Positions 22,005-33,609 of a stretch of DNA of 64,000 bases are shown here, piece by piece. The stretch is from positions 74,021,894-74,085,893 of the forward strand of contig NC_088200.1 of assembly GCF_028769735.1 (NCBI RefSeq), in the 5' to 3' direction. Within the stretch, counting starts at the first letter, position 1; every line of letters starts with the position of its first letter. The stretch is from Zonotrichia leucophrys gambelii (lineage: Eukaryota > Chordata > Aves > Passeriformes > Passerellidae). The translations under genes and the position numbers were made by a program. The notes below the pieces were generated by a model that worked only from the letters and a program-made list of their open reading frames with translations, did not search any database and was not told the origin of the DNA.

Positions 22005-24008
22005 ATGACTAAAAACTTCAGTGCAAAAGGTAAAGCTGAATTTTATGCTCTGCTTGCTAAATACAACGCCACACCTTCTCCGGGGGGAGAAGAATGGGCA
22101 AGCTGCAATTGGTTTAACTTAGAAAATGTTATTGATAGAATATCTTCTTTACAACATGAATCAAAATTCAAACTGGGATCAAATAAAATCATCCTCTGTT
22201 CAGTCTTGGGCGCCTGCCTAACAGCAGCCATAGAAACTCGCTTTAAGCGAAAAAGTGAGGAAAATGCTATCATTGACTCCCTTCAAAACCTAGTTGAAGT
22301 TTTGCAAAAACAATTGGATGAAGAAAGAAATGTAAATAACTTGTTACGGGCTGCCCTGAGAGAGGAACATGTTAAAGATTCACAGAACTCTGATTCCTCA
22401 AAGGAAGCAGAGGAGAAAGAAACTCCTCACATTAATCAAAATTGCCCTCAAAAAGAATTAGCCCCGATGAAAAATTGCGGGAAACACTGCTGTAACAACA
22501 TGAAACCTCTTAGTAAAACAGAATGCAACTTTATCAATAATGACGATCTTAACCCGCACAAAACTAGTAAAGAAATCCTGTACACTGCTACTGAATCTAC
22601 AAAACTTGCAAAGCAGTACGGGCTTCTCCCCCAAAAATCTGAAACAGAACACATTTGTCAAGTGTCTCTCACTGGGGGAGATCAGATTCTTTTGTCAGAA
22701 CAAGAAGCTGGTGAGTGCTGGGGACATGGGGTGTTCTTAACAACAGCAGACAGACGCATCCCATGGTCCCTAACTCAGAACACAGCTCATGGGGCAGGGG
22801 GGCTTAACCCCTTGGAAAGAAGAGACCCTTTGGTCAGCACCCCTGACCAACTCCTGGAAAACATTCACAAAACCAGCTGCCTGAAAACAATCCATGAAAA
22901 GAAATTAATTCTTGGTTTTGAATCTCCAATCCTATCACCTGTAAAGCCTGAAATTTTGACCTCTTTAACTCAAGGGCTTCCAGGAACACTTAAACCTACA
23001 GCAATTCTCCTTCAGAAAACCATAGTAGCTATGTCTCCTATAGAAAGACCAGATAAACTTCTTAGTAACCAGAATGACCCTTTTGTTCCCCTTTATGACT
23101 TGTTGAGAAAAAGAATAAAATGGGATTGGACTTCTTCTCAGAAGGAGACATTGCAATTGCTGATTTTTGAAGTGACAGCTCATCAAGCACTGGACCCTAT
23201 CCATCCCACAGACCCCTTTCAGGTGGATTGGGGATTTGCCTCCTCACAGCCTTCAGCACACATTTGGCAGTGGGGTCCTGAGGGTCTGACAAAGCTTGTT
23301 GGTTTTTATTCCCATGGTTTCAAAGATGCTGAGGAAAGGTACACTGCCTGGGAAGGGGTGTTTGTGGTTGGCTTGGCTCCCAGGGAGGTGGAGGAGAACT
23401 GGGCAATCCAAGAAACTGGGAGCTTGGGTAGCAGCCAAAATAAACCTGCCTCTGTGACTAAAGCAAGCCCTCCTCTCTCCCCCACTTCTGCTAACAGAGA
23501 AGAACAGGACAATGCCCAGGTTGGGGAGCTGTTAACTGTTTGGAGCATTTTCCAAAGTGAGGGACAGAATTACTTTCTTGTCTGTATTAACACCAAGTTC
23601 TATGCTATGTTTATATTTGGGTTGCTCCAGGCTGATGTTTTTAAAAGAACTACAGGTGATAATACTGTTAGAGCAATGCAAGGATGGTTTGGAATTTTCC
23701 TAAAACCACAGGAAGTTGGATCTGATAATGTTTCTCACTTTACTGTCAAAAGTGTGCAGGATTGGGCAGAAGGTGAAAAGATTAAATGGATTTCTCACAC
23801 CTCTTACCATAGATGGGAGGTAAATGAGTGTTCCAAAATCACTGCTTTTTGCCCAACAGCTCCAAGCATAATTCCTTCGCTACAGAGACCAGATGATTTC
23901 AAGAACCCAGCGCATTACCCTGGACAACCTGTTTTTGGTGGACTCCCTGATGCTGTAGGGGAAGTACCACTGCTGTTCAAAACCTCTCTGACAATTCCAT
24001 TATTCTAA
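22005..24008 (+). CDS. Gag fused in frame to deleted Pol, 667 codons
   Basis: A single uninterrupted frame. Residues 1 to about 354 are Gag, colinear with the B2 gag (52358-50474 complement), with motifs such as NWFNLENVIDRI and LLIQ-type helical stretches. The join to pol is near 23066. After it come the RT connection region (DPFQVDWGFASSQPSAHIWQ), a shortened RNase H piece (QVGELLTVWSIFQ) and an integrase core piece with Asp kept in GSDNVSH. Last is the integrase C-terminal part (GQPVFGGLPDAVGEVPLLF). Compared with B2, the gag C-terminus, protease, RT palm, the RNase H second half with integrase N-terminus, and the integrase Glu region are missing. Every join keeps frame. No catalytic function can remain; Gag-like RNA binding or assembly is possible but untested. 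Confidence 0.8.
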   Translation: MTKNFSAKGKAEFYALLAKYNATPSPGGEEWASCNWFNLENVIDRISSLQHESKFKLGSNKIILCSVLGACLTAAIETRFKRKSEENAIIDSLQNLVEVLQKQLDEERNVNNLLRAALREEHVKDSQNSDSSKEAEEKETPHINQNCPQKELAPMKNCGKHCCNNMKPLSKTECNFINNDDLNPHKTSKEILYTATESTKLAKQYGLLPQKSETEHICQVSLTGGDQILLSEQEAGECWGHGVFLTTADRRIPWSLTQNTAHGAGGLNPLERRDPLVSTPDQLLENIHKTSCLKTIHEKKLILGFESPILSPVKPEILTSLTQGLPGTLKPTAILLQKTIVAMSPIERPDKLLSNQNDPFVPLYDLLRKRIKWDWTSSQKETLQLLIFEVTAHQALDPIHPTDPFQVDWGFASSQPSAHIWQWGPEGLTKLVGFYSHGFKDAEERYTAWEGVFVVGLAPREVEENWAIQETGSLGSSQNKPASVTKASPPLSPTSANREEQDNAQVGELLTVWSIFQSEGQNYFLVCINTKFYAMFIFGLLQADVFKRTTGDNTVRAMQGWFGIFLKPQEVGSDNVSHFTVKSVQDWAEGEKIKWISHTSYHRWEVNECSKITAFCPTAPSIIPSLQRPDDFKNPAHYPGQPVFGGLPDAVGEVPLLFKTSLTIPLF

Positions 24009-25476
24009 CCTTTTCTGCCTCTTCATGGCAGAGTCTGTTGTGTTTACTTTTACAAAAGAACTCCGAGGGACATGAAGACCTGATAAACCATGATAACACT
24101 AGTGATGGACAACAGAAATCATCTTTTCCCTTCCCTTTATGGTAACACCAGGAGATGATATTATACATAACATGTAAATTAATTGAACTTGAATATATTG
24201 GCTGTCAAAATTAGAGATTTGACCAAATTACAGCAACCACTGCAGTCATTCTTATTGGCTTTTGTGAACACACCAGTGGCTGCTATCAAACATATTACCA
24301 AACTGAGAGAAGATAAATGTAAATGATCACAAATTGATAATTGATGCACTTTGTACTACACAAAAAAATGTTTCTTTGGCTCTCAGCTGTATCCAGACAC
24401 AATTGTGGATTCAGTCAGTTTTGCTTCAATTATAAGAGAAGGTTAAGAAGGCACTTTTCCCACTGAAATTCGGAAAATAATTTGGGACAGTGCCACTGAC
24501 TTTGAAAGAGAATTCCAATCCTGGTGGAACCTAGTGAAATTTGACCTGTGACCCCATTTTAAATACAGACACAGTTTCTGTATTAACCATAGGCAATGCC
24601 TCAGTACTTTTGATTTTCCCTGTTAAAGCATTAGAACTGAATTACGATGGAGCTATTCTCTATCTTTCTGAACATAGGGAATAGGCCCGTCAAATTTATA
24701 GGAAATAGCAAACTATTAATTTGGAATCTTGTATTGCCCGAGAACAACAAGGGCTCATCTGTGAAGGCAATGCAATCATAGATCAAAATATTTGTTTAGA
24801 CATAGAGCAAAACATCTGTCATTTTGAGATTTGTCCTAATGAGGCTTCTGAAACAGTTCTTATATACATAGGCAATAGATATGCATGTTTTAGAATTATT
24901 TGTGATTTTGTGCTCATATAAAATGTTATAACAGATACTAAGAAACATTCAAACTTTTGTGCTTGTAACTTTACTAAGATAGTAGGATGTGATTTCTCTT
25001 ACGAAGCTCCAGTTACTTCTCACTACCTATTGCATTCCAACTACATACTGGTCCAGAACCTGATGCCCACTCCTATCGGAATGAACCTCACCCTCATGAG
25101 ACAACTGTTGCTCCATCAGGACCTGGTTAACATCCTCGAGAAAATCAAGGAGAACGGACAGAAGACTCTGGTGACTGTTCATCACAACGTGAAACAAATA
25201 CACCGGGTTATGGAGAGGGTAAAGCAGGATGCTGAGCATAGGTGGTGGGATACCACTCTCTTTGGGTGGTCACCCACTGCCACAGGTGTCCATCCAATTG
25301 TTGTTCTTTTGATCATAGTTATGCTTGGCTTTATCTTGTCAGCAGCCCTATTCATTCTGAATTGGAACATGATGAAAAAGCTTAAGAAACTGTCAACTGT
25401 AGTCAATGCACACCGCTTAGCTGATGTACTCTATACAATAGATGTCCCCAAAACACTTGATACGAAACAAATATGA
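24009..25476 (+). pseudogene. env: env remnant of B1 (TM subunit)
   Basis: The surface part is almost entirely deleted. From about 24200 the TM ectodomain is readable in pieces with stops and frameshifts (for example SATDFEREFQSWWNL around 24490-24530). The frame 25030-25476 keeps the end of the ectodomain (HRWWDTTLFGWSPTATG), the membrane anchor (IVVLLIIVMLGFILSAALF) and a short cytoplasmic tail. It is homologous to B2 env and, more distantly, to D env. It cannot mediate entry as it stands. Confidence 0.8.
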
Positions 25477-25941
25477 ATCAAGCATATGTGCTTTAGAATG
25501 ACTTTTTAATTATAAGTATGATTTATATAAAGTTACTTTACTTTTTTTTGAAAATAATTTTAAAAGACAATGATTATACTATGATTTGTTTGTTGCTTTG
25601 ATTATTTGTGATTTGTTTTAATAATTTTGAAATTGTTAAGCAAATCATATTGCTTTAATTGATTAATATTTTTTGAAATTGTTAAAATTAATCATTTTTG
25701 AAATTGTTATAAAAAATAACTACATGTAAAATTGTTATGATGATCAATATTAATTATGTTTATGTTTATTGGTTCCCCTTTCCCCTCTCTCTCTTTCTTA
25801 TCTTTCTCTTCCCCTTTTATCCCCTCTCTCCTGTTATCCCTACTTTTCTGGGGTTATGCTACCAACATGCAACGAGTTTCGAAGATACTCTAGAGCTCTG
25901 CTGATGAAGATTCCTCAAGACAATCGTGAGTCACGGGGTTG
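25477..25941 (+). other. AT-rich 3' untranslated part of B1
   Basis: Strongly AT-rich with repeated GAAATTGTTA-type words. It ends in CAATCGTGAGTCACGGGGTTG just before the 3' LTR. The same sequence precedes the 3' LTR of B2 (35000-35030 complement). The expected polypurine tract is not obvious. Confidence 0.7.
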
Positions 25942-26792
25942 TGTGGAAGTCCATCCGGAAATCCTTCAGTTTTTGCCTCACAATTGTCATAAGAAAAGGA
26001 CCACCGAAGGGTTAAAAAGTGTTGAGCCAGTTGGGAAAGAAAGTCTCATGCGTATTTGGTGTGTTTACAGATGGTGTCTGCAGAACATGCCATGCTGTAC
26101 TCGAAGGGGCATGCTGCCCTGTTCTGAACAATGGAACTGGACTTTCTTCCAAACTTCAGGCCTGGCTGGACTGAGCTCTGGAGTGGCTTTCCCCCCGCTC
26201 CAAGAGAAGACCCCTCTTGCCTGTCTTCAACCACCGTGACAGACCAACTGAAATGCGAACCCCCTCATCAAAGAACCAAGACCCCCTCTGGCACCCTATT
26301 GACACCCCCATGGCACCCCCCTGGACACCTCCTTCCAGAGACTGGGACTGTACCCCCTCCCAACTCAGGGAAGGGGAAGAACCTGCCCAGAGTAGACGTA
26401 CCTGGGAGCATTCGGCCATGAAAACAATGGACTTTTCCCCTCCATGGAAACATAATTGCGGCCACCCTTCCCCCAACCAAGAACAGTATATCTGGGGTTC
26501 GGTTCGACTGCCTCTCCGAGAGTCTCCCCAAGACGTGTACCAGCAAGCATCGGCGGCGGGACCCCGAAGGCATCACATCTTGGTAGCTATACCCCATTCC
26601 CTGACCTTCTTTCCTTCCTTTTTCCTTATTCTATCCTTCTCTTGCCCGGATCCTCTAACCAATGCATATTTAGCTGTGGTTATTATCAATAAATTCCATC
26701 TTGATTTGCTACTGCAAACCCCTGTGCCTTCGTTGGTTATTTTTGCACCCAAAAATCATTTGTCACCCGTTCATGTCGGGCGGACCTTCACA
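25942..26792 (+). repeat. 3' LTR of B1
   Basis: 851 bp, TGTGGAAG...CTTCACA. It lacks the 26-bp duplication of the 5' LTR and a 3-bp TTG near 26702. The flanking TSD is ACAAG. Confidence 0.95.
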
Positions 26793-26799
26793 ACAAGTT

Positions 26800-28180
26800 A
26801 CTGCAGCTGGCAAAAACAACCAGTCTGTCCTTATGGCCAAATAATAGTTGAGTGCCAGTGCAGGGACCCACCGTCTTCACCGGCGGCTCAGGAAAAACAA
26901 GGAAGGCCATTGTTGCCTGGAAGGATGAGTCTGTATGGCAAGTGCTGGAAGGCCACGTGTCGAGCTCGGCCCAACTGGTTGAACTAAAAGCTATTCTGCC
27001 TCTGAATTTGGTCACTGACTCTGCCTATGTTGCAAACATAACCAAGTGTTTGGATTGCTCGCTTCTGAAAGAGGTCAATAATGCAGCTTTGTTTGTTATT
27101 GGAAGCCTTGGGGTGTGCAATTCAAACCCAGGTTCATTTGTGTTACATCCTGCACATTCGGAGTCTCACCACTTTACCAGGTTTCATAGCAGAAGGTAAT
27201 GCCGGGGCTGACAGGTTGGCTAATGCTGCGTGGGTAGCGCTTCAGCCTGACAAGATTGTGCAAGCCAAAGCATCACATGATTTTTTTCACCAAAGTGCAC
27301 ATACTCTGCAAAAGCAATTTCAGTTAATGTTGACTGAAGCTCATGGCATTGTCAGTTCCTGTGCTGAGTGCCATGGCCTTGCTGCACTTTTACCAGCAGG
27401 GGTGAACCCCAGAGGCTTAAGGGGCTTGTAGGCTTGTAGCTTTGGCAAATAGATATTACTCACATTGCTGAGTTTTTTATGTGCATGTGTCTATTGACAC
27501 CTTCTCCTCTGCCATGTGGGCATCTGCTCAAAGGGGTTGTGATGTGATTGCCCATTGGAGGATGGCTTTTGCAGTTTTGGGGATACCTTCTTCTATGGAA
27601 ACTGACAATGGCCCTGCCTTGTCTCACAAGAAGACACGTCAGGTTTTACACCTATGGGGAGTCTCACACAAACTTGGTATTCTGCCTTCACCAATGGGTC
27701 AAGCTATTGTTGAACATGCTTATGGCACTTTAAAGCATGTTCTGGAAAAACAAAATAGGGGAATTCTGAGAGAGACTCCCCACAGTCAACTGGAAAATCT
27801 TTTTACACAATTAATCACCTTACAGTGCCAAAGAATTCAGAGATTCCTGTAATTCTGAATCATTTTCTCTCGTTGAATTCAGCAGGTGAGACGCACCTGC
27901 GTCGAGCGAAGGTCTGGATATGGGACCTTGCCACCCATAAGTGTGAGGGCCCGTGCGACATTATCACCTGGGGTGTCGGATATGCATGTGTCTCCACAGG
28001 TACCAGGGTACGATGGATACCTGCAAGGAGTGTTCGCCCTGACTTGCGACATCAGAAACAGAATGTGGCCAGCAGGCAACCTTCAAGCAGTGGCCAAAGT
28101 GCTGACCATCAGTCACAGTCTTTGAATGATGATCAAGATACTGACCATCAACAAGCTGGCCCCTCTGCGAGTGGGTGTTG
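26800..28180 (+). pseudogene. pol: Class II pol remnant C: RNase H and integrase
   Basis: The frame at 26852 starts in RNase H with TVFTGGSGKTRKA; the usual first catalytic Asp is Gly here. LVTDSAYVANI follows. Frames change near 27150, then the integrase zinc region (HDFFH ... CAEC) is seen in 27081-27431. The core at 27481-27852 has ETDNGPALS and the Glu in AIVEHAYGTLK. The C-terminal domain at 27825-28181 has CDIITWGVGYACVS and RVRWIPARSVRP. The first integrase Asp region (about 27430-27480) is damaged. It is related to the pol of provirus A. The 5' half of this element is not found left of B1. No env follows; a 260-bp gap leads to the LTR. Confidence 0.82.
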
Positions 28181-28448
28181 ACTCCCAGTGTTATGAGCAG
28201 ATTAACAATGTTACTATACTTAAAGTTGGTAACTGACTTTTAGAAGTAATAGTTAAAGTTTATGGAATGTAATGGTAGAGAATTTATAGTATAAGTATGA
28301 GATCTCTTTGACCATTCTGAGCCAATGTCTGATTGCGGTTTTGATTGATAACTGATAAACCTCTGGAGCTGTGTTTATTCTCTTTCTTGCAAGGGATCCC
28401 ACAGGAGATTACAAACACTGCCTCCTCCTTTAAACAAAAAGGGGGAAT

Positions 28449-28745
28449 TGTGGGTATCCTCGGTTCAGTGGAAGAAAGAACAGAGAAAATTTCTCCCAGG
28501 CAGAGCCTGGGAAAGGAATTAAAACAATTATTCTCTCTCTTTCTGTAACTGTTGTTTATAGATATGGTTCTCCAGAGTGTGCTATTCATAGTTTACCAAT
28601 AGTGTGAGAGGTTTTTACTTTGAGACCAACCAAATCTTGCCTTAGCGAATCATACTATAAAAGACTCAATACCATCATTAAATTGCCTTCTGATTCAGCT
28701 TCTGAAGACTGGAGTCTTTCATTCCATCCCTGACTCAACAGCATC
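28449..28745 (+). repeat. 3' LTR of element C
   Basis: A purine tract AAAAAGGGGGAA (28436-28447) directly precedes TGTGGGTATCC. TATA-like ACTATAAAAG is near 28667 and an ATTAAA near 28678. The end is taken at ACTCAACA (about 28741); the exact base is uncertain. It resembles the LTRs at 62930 and 33205 in layout, sharing AATTAAAACAATTATT with the former. Confidence 0.8.
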
Positions 28746-28749
28746 AGTT

Positions 28750-30810
28750 AATTATTCTACTCATTCATCTGGAGGTTGCTGAGGCAGCAGCAATGCAGTT
28801 CAATATCAAAGATTTGTTATTGTTTAGGTCACATTATGAAATCTCTTGGTTATCCATGTGCAGCATGATTTATTCCTTTGGCTAATATTTGTCCTTTTGG
28901 TAAGCAGCTATGGATTGTAGGAGACATTTTAGATCACAGACTCTATGGTTTCCATCTAGGAAAAGTAATACTAAAAATGCTTTAATATTCTTCTTCTTTG
29001 TATTCTTCTTTAATATTTTATTATTTTAAGCCATCTAAACCAAGAATCACTTTTGCCTGAGTTTTCGTCTTTGCTCTTCTGGGCTGCTCCAAGATTGTAT
29101 ATGAAGGCTCGTCAAGTCTGTGAGAACAAGGTATCTAGAATTTAGGTATCTATAATTTAGAACCAGATATCTAGAATTTATCTGTAGTCTCAGCACAGCT
29201 GTCTAATATTGTTTTAAATGCAAAATGTCCACAATATGACCCAAGACCTGCAGTACATGCCCTTTGGGACATGCAAAGAAAAAATTTTGTATACCATTAA
29301 AATTGATAACAAACACTCTTAGGCAGCTACATAAAGTCTCTATAGTAGGACTGCATCTTCTTTGCATTCCTTATTTCCCCCCATTCCTTATTTCCACAGG
29401 TGTATTGTAGTTAGAGATTTAATAATTTTGGGCTGTACTTTAGTTTCCCATGTACCTGTGCTTCCATGGGAGCTTGTTTAGATAGATATAGATTTATACA
29501 TATATACATCTAGAGATTAGATACAGCTATAGATATAGATACATAGATATCCATCTATATAGATATATAGATGTTTAGATATATAGATATATGAAAATCT
29601 AGCTCAGCTCAGAGGCATAACGGTCTGCAGGAGATGTTGGCAGCTGCAGATGTGCTCAGCTGGCACTTCTGCTCTTAATTTCCAAGGCAAACCCAAGAGG
29701 CTTTGTTGAGGAGGTCTCCATCGGTGGGAAAGCAGCTTCATGAAGGGCACTGACTTTAGGAGTCTGACTTTTGAAACAAATTAATCCCTTTGCTGATTTG
29801 CTGTGATATTCAGCAGGTATTAATGGTTAAGGTGAAACTCACTTAAGGAGAGGGTCACACACGTATGTGACGTAGCAATCAAAAACCAAAAAGACCACAC
29901 AATTGGGGTGCACTTTTTGACTCTTCACTGTCCCTACTCATGTGACTGCTAGAAGAATAGAAAGGAGAACAGCAAATTCAATTTTAAGAGTGGTGTGAAA
30001 TACCAAACTAAGACTAATAGCAGAGGAATGATTGTGATTTATAAGCATGTATCTTGTTTTATTGGAGGAAACAGACTGATTACAAAGGATATGAAGATGA
30101 GTTTAATGCTTTCTCTGGGATCTTTTCACAAAGTTAATTATTTCTAATTTGCATTTTCCAACCCACTGCAGTCAGCAAGAATCTTTTCACTGATCTGAAC
30201 TGACCTAACACTTATGCATGGATATTTATTAAAGATGTCATAGCCAGTCTTGGGTTTTTTTACATTTATTCTGGTGTTTCTACCGTTCCTTTCAGTTAGA
30301 GACTAACCAGCAGACTTCAGAGCGCTTCAGAAATTGCTTGACATGATTTGATTCTGCCTGTGTTTAACATCACTCTTTAGATGGTACTAGGTGTACTTCA
30401 TGCTTTTCTTGCTTTATTTGTACAGTCCTACTTAAAAATAAATGATGGAAAAATCTATAAAAACTTATACAACTTAAAATAAAAGTTTCAGAGTCATAGC
30501 CATTCAGTGTATAAGATAGGGTAAAATCTCTATTATGTGTTTCTAGGCTTTTATTCTCAGCTCTAAGCTAAGTTTCTTTTTGATCCCTATATTGTTCATT
30601 GCTTTTCCTGAAGTGCAGCTTTCTCAGGCAAATCTAGGGAATTCCCTATTGTAAACATTTATTTTCTCTTTGGAAAACCAACATTTTTTCTTACCCATAA
30701 ATCACAGATCAAGCCAGGAGAGAATATTTTTCCACTATCCCTTCAATGCTTTATTAAAAACTGCTCAGAGTATGTAAGGATTACCATCTAACTCATGAAA
30801 CGCAAGTTGG
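28750..30810. other. AT-rich non-coding sequence
   Basis: No gene is supported. It contains an imperfect ATAGATAT-rich microsatellite (about 29480-29600) and short repeats of TATCTAGAATTTA (about 29129-29180). Confidence 0.55.
29480..29600. repeat. (ATAGAT)n-like microsatellite
   Basis: Degenerate runs of AGATATAGATA over about 120 bp. It is interrupted and likely old. Confidence 0.75.
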
Positions 30811-30949
30811 TCACTTCAGGCTTTATTCATTATGCAGTTCTTCAGGCATAGAGATGGATTACCCACCAGTTCCTGAGAAAAGCAGTTCTTGACCATTCTA
30901 AATGCTAGACCAATCAGCACCGAGTCAAAACATGTTCTCCTGTGTGTTT

Positions 30950-31370
30950 GGGCAATCTGCCCTTTGTGCTCAGCTGGGTAACAACCGCCAAACCAGCAAC
31001 AGGACGGGCAGCCCTGCAGTGCAAATAGTTGGCAGGGAGACTGATTTTGTACAGTCTTTTGAAGAGTTCTCTTGACAGGAAACAAAGCACAGGTACATGC
31101 ATCTCACACTTGAGACACAAGGAGATCTTCCAGGTTCTGTTCTTGATGCAGGGAAGACCTCAGCAGCATGGAGTTGTCTCTGACAGTGCCTTCCGAGCAT
31201 ATTCACAAATTCTGAGCAGCACTGAGAGATGGAACCATTTAGTCCCAGTGTGCGAACATGTGTGCCACTGGCTTAACTTCCCACTGGATAGACATTGAAC
31301 CAGAAAAGCACCTGGCCCATGACTGTGCAGAGGTATCTGCAATTGGAGTCATCTGCTGCCAATATGCTCC
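30950..31370 (+). repeat. Duplicated host segment, copy 1 (empty site)
   Basis: About 420 bp that matches copy 2 in two blocks (about 31500-31647 and 32527-32800). The point where copy 2 carries a solo LTR reads GGTACATGCATCTCACA here (about 31091-31107), uninterrupted. Function is unknown. Confidence 0.85.
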
Positions 31371-31489
31371 AGTTCGGTGTATATCATCACGGGATTTTCT
31401 TGGTTCAACTTTTTCCCTGAGGGAAACCAAATGCAAGATGCTGATTTAAAGCAGAGATGCCAGCTTCCAGGAGATACAAAAGGCAGCCC

Positions 31490-32800
31490 CACTCTCTGGG
31501 GCTCTTTCCCCTTTGTGCTCAGCTGGGTAGCAACCACCACAACAGCAAGAGGACTGGCAGCCCTGCAGTGTAGATGGCTGGCACAGAGACTGATTTTGTA
31601 GTCCTTTGAAGAGTTCTCTTGACAGGAAACAAAGCACAGGTACATGCTGTGAGAGTCTGTCCAGAATAAGTTTCAGTTTTGCCTCACAATTGTCAGGAAG
31701 AAGAAGACCATCGATAAGTTAAAAACTGTTGATCGAGTGGGGAGGGAAAGTCATATGCCTCTTAGCTTAGTGTATTCAGAGGTGGTGTTTGCAGAACATG
31801 CCATACTGAACTTGAAGGGGGCATGCTGCCCTTTCTGAGCAATGGATCTGGATTTTTCCCTACCTCCCGGCCTGGCTGGTCTGAGCTCTGGGGTGACTCC
31901 CCCCTCCAAGAGAAGACCCCTCTCGCCTGCCTTCAACCACTGGGACAGACAGAGATGTGAGCCTCTTCATCAGAGAACCAACAAGAATTCGCCATGCAAG
32001 AAAACCCCCTTCGCACCTTCTTCCAGGGACTGGGACTGAACATCCCCCGAGCTCGGGGGAGGTGCGCACGAAGCGGGGAAAGGCTGCCTAGAATAAACGC
32101 ACCTGCGAGCATTGGGCCATGAAAACAAAGACTCTGTGTACTCTCCCCCTTTTTCTGTTCTTTCCCCTCCTTGGAGACCTTTGTTTCGGCTCCCCTTCAC
32201 CCCAATGAACAGACTATAATTTGGGGTGCAATTCAGCCGTGCTTTGAGATCTCCCTGTACATGCCCCAGTGAGCTTCGACAGCTGGACCCCAAAGGACGA
32301 AAGCACCACCATGACTTGGTAGCTATACCCCCCTGTTCCTGCTTTCCTCCCTCTTCCCTTATCTTCTCTTTTTCTTCCCCAGATCCCCTCACCAATGCAT
32401 ATCAGTTGTAGTTATTTCAAAAAACTGAATTTTGTCCATTTGTTACTGCAAATCCCCTGTGCCTTGCTGGTTATTTTTGCCCCAAAAAATCATGGTGTCA
32501 CCCGTCCACCGGAATGGACTGCGACACATGCATCTCACACGTGAGACACAAGGAGATCTTCCAGGTCCTGTTCTTGATGCAGGCAAGACTTCGGCAGCAT
32601 GGAGATGTCTCTGACAGTGCCTTCTGGGCATATTCATAAATTCTGAGCAGCATTGAGAGATGAGACAATCCATCCCCAATGTGTGAACATGTTTGCAGCT
32701 GGCCTAACTTCCCGCTGGATAGACATTCCACTAGAAAAACACCTGGCCCATGACTGTCGGGGGTATCTGCGGCTGGACTCATCTGCTCCAGCAGGGAGCA
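31490..32800 (+). repeat. Duplicated host segment, copy 2, split by a solo LTR
   Basis: The same sequence as copy 1, interrupted at CATGC by the LTR at 31648-32526. Some single-base differences separate the copies. The 31370-31490 spacer is not shared. From 32800 to 33170 follows GC-richer host DNA with no supported gene. Confidence 0.85.
31648..32526 (+). mobile_element. B-like solo LTR with perfect 5-bp TSD
   Basis: 879 bp, TGTGAGAGTC...GACTGCGACA. CATGC lies on both sides (31643-31647 and 32527-32531). It is a diverged B subfamily: the internal order of landmarks (AATTGTCA near the start, the GGGAC TGGGACTG block, the terminal TTGCTGGTTATTTTTGC) is kept. The paralogous copy at 31091-31107 shows the site before insertion. 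Confidence 0.92.
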
Positions 32801-33204
32801 CAACAGGGACTGCAACTCTGCCAGGCCTTGGAAGCAATTCCAGAGCCTCCACTTTTGCCACAGCTTCAAGGAAGACCTTGAGGACAGCTGGAGACTGACG
32901 GGAGGCAGCAGGGAGGAGCTGAAGGCCAGCAGCAAGAGCAGTGAACGGGGACCTGCTGCTGCCGGCCTGCAGAGAGCCCTGCTGAGGCCACAGGCCCAGG
33001 GAGGCAGGCTGGGGCAGAGGCTGCCGTGGGCTGTGGCCGTGGGCGCTGCCCGGCAGGGCAGGAGCGGGCCCTGCCCAGCTCAGCGCAGCTGCCCCGGCTG
33101 GCACAGGGGCTGTCCTTGGGCAAGGCAGCTGTTGTTAATTCAGGTTTGTCCTTTATCAACTCTGTTGCATAGAAATCACTTTTTTACAGCAGAGACTTGT
33201 GGCC

Positions 33205-33600
33205 ACAGCTGTCTTCACAGAGAGAGGCACAACTTCCCCAGGATTTTTCTTTGGGAAGGCAGTGAGAAAGCTCAGAGAAGAAGAAAAACAATTCTTTTTT
33301 TCTGCTTGCTGCATCTGTTGTTTGGCACGTGTTATGTGGAATGTGTTATGGAGATTGTTTACCCAAAAGGGATTTGTTAATTGGAGACTGGTGATGGTGT
33401 TTGGATTGATTGACCAATTAAGTCAAAGTTGTGTTGTGAGTGACTGTAATGGGTCATGGGTTTTTCTTTAGTATATTTTAGTATTTGTATAGTATAGTAG
33501 TACAGTATAATATAGTGTAGCTTAATAAAGCATTTATTCAGCCTTCTGAAGTCATGGAGTCAAAGCTCACTATTCCCTGCTCAGGGGTCACACTGCTACT
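33205..33600 (+). repeat. LTR-like element, edges approximate
   Basis: Contains an internal block similar to the LTR at 62930 (CACAACTTCCCCAGG ... GAGAAAGCTCAGAGAA) and a late AATAAAGCATTTATTC (near 33523). This suggests a solo LTR of the C/E group. No target duplication was identified. Confidence 0.5.
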
Positions 33601-33609
33601 TTAATACAG

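Larger units (their letters stand above)
20357..26792 (+). mobile_element. Provirus B1, young ERVL-like deletion derivative
   Basis: Two near-identical LTRs (20357-21241 and 25942-26792) flank a 4.7-kb interior. The 5-bp sequence ACAAG sits on both outer sides (20352-20356 and 26793-26797), a perfect target duplication. A 5-bp duplication and the pol motifs of its fuller relative B2 fit an ERVL-like (class III) element. The interior keeps gag, four or more separate pieces of pol joined in one frame, and the C-terminal part of env. LTR identity is around 98% by eye, ignoring one tandem duplication in the 5' copy, so insertion was recent. Confidence 0.92.

Noticed and set aside
30816..31645. 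Overlapping short frames on both strands in the duplicated segment
   Set aside because: No motif, no consistent conservation between the two copies, no splice signals.
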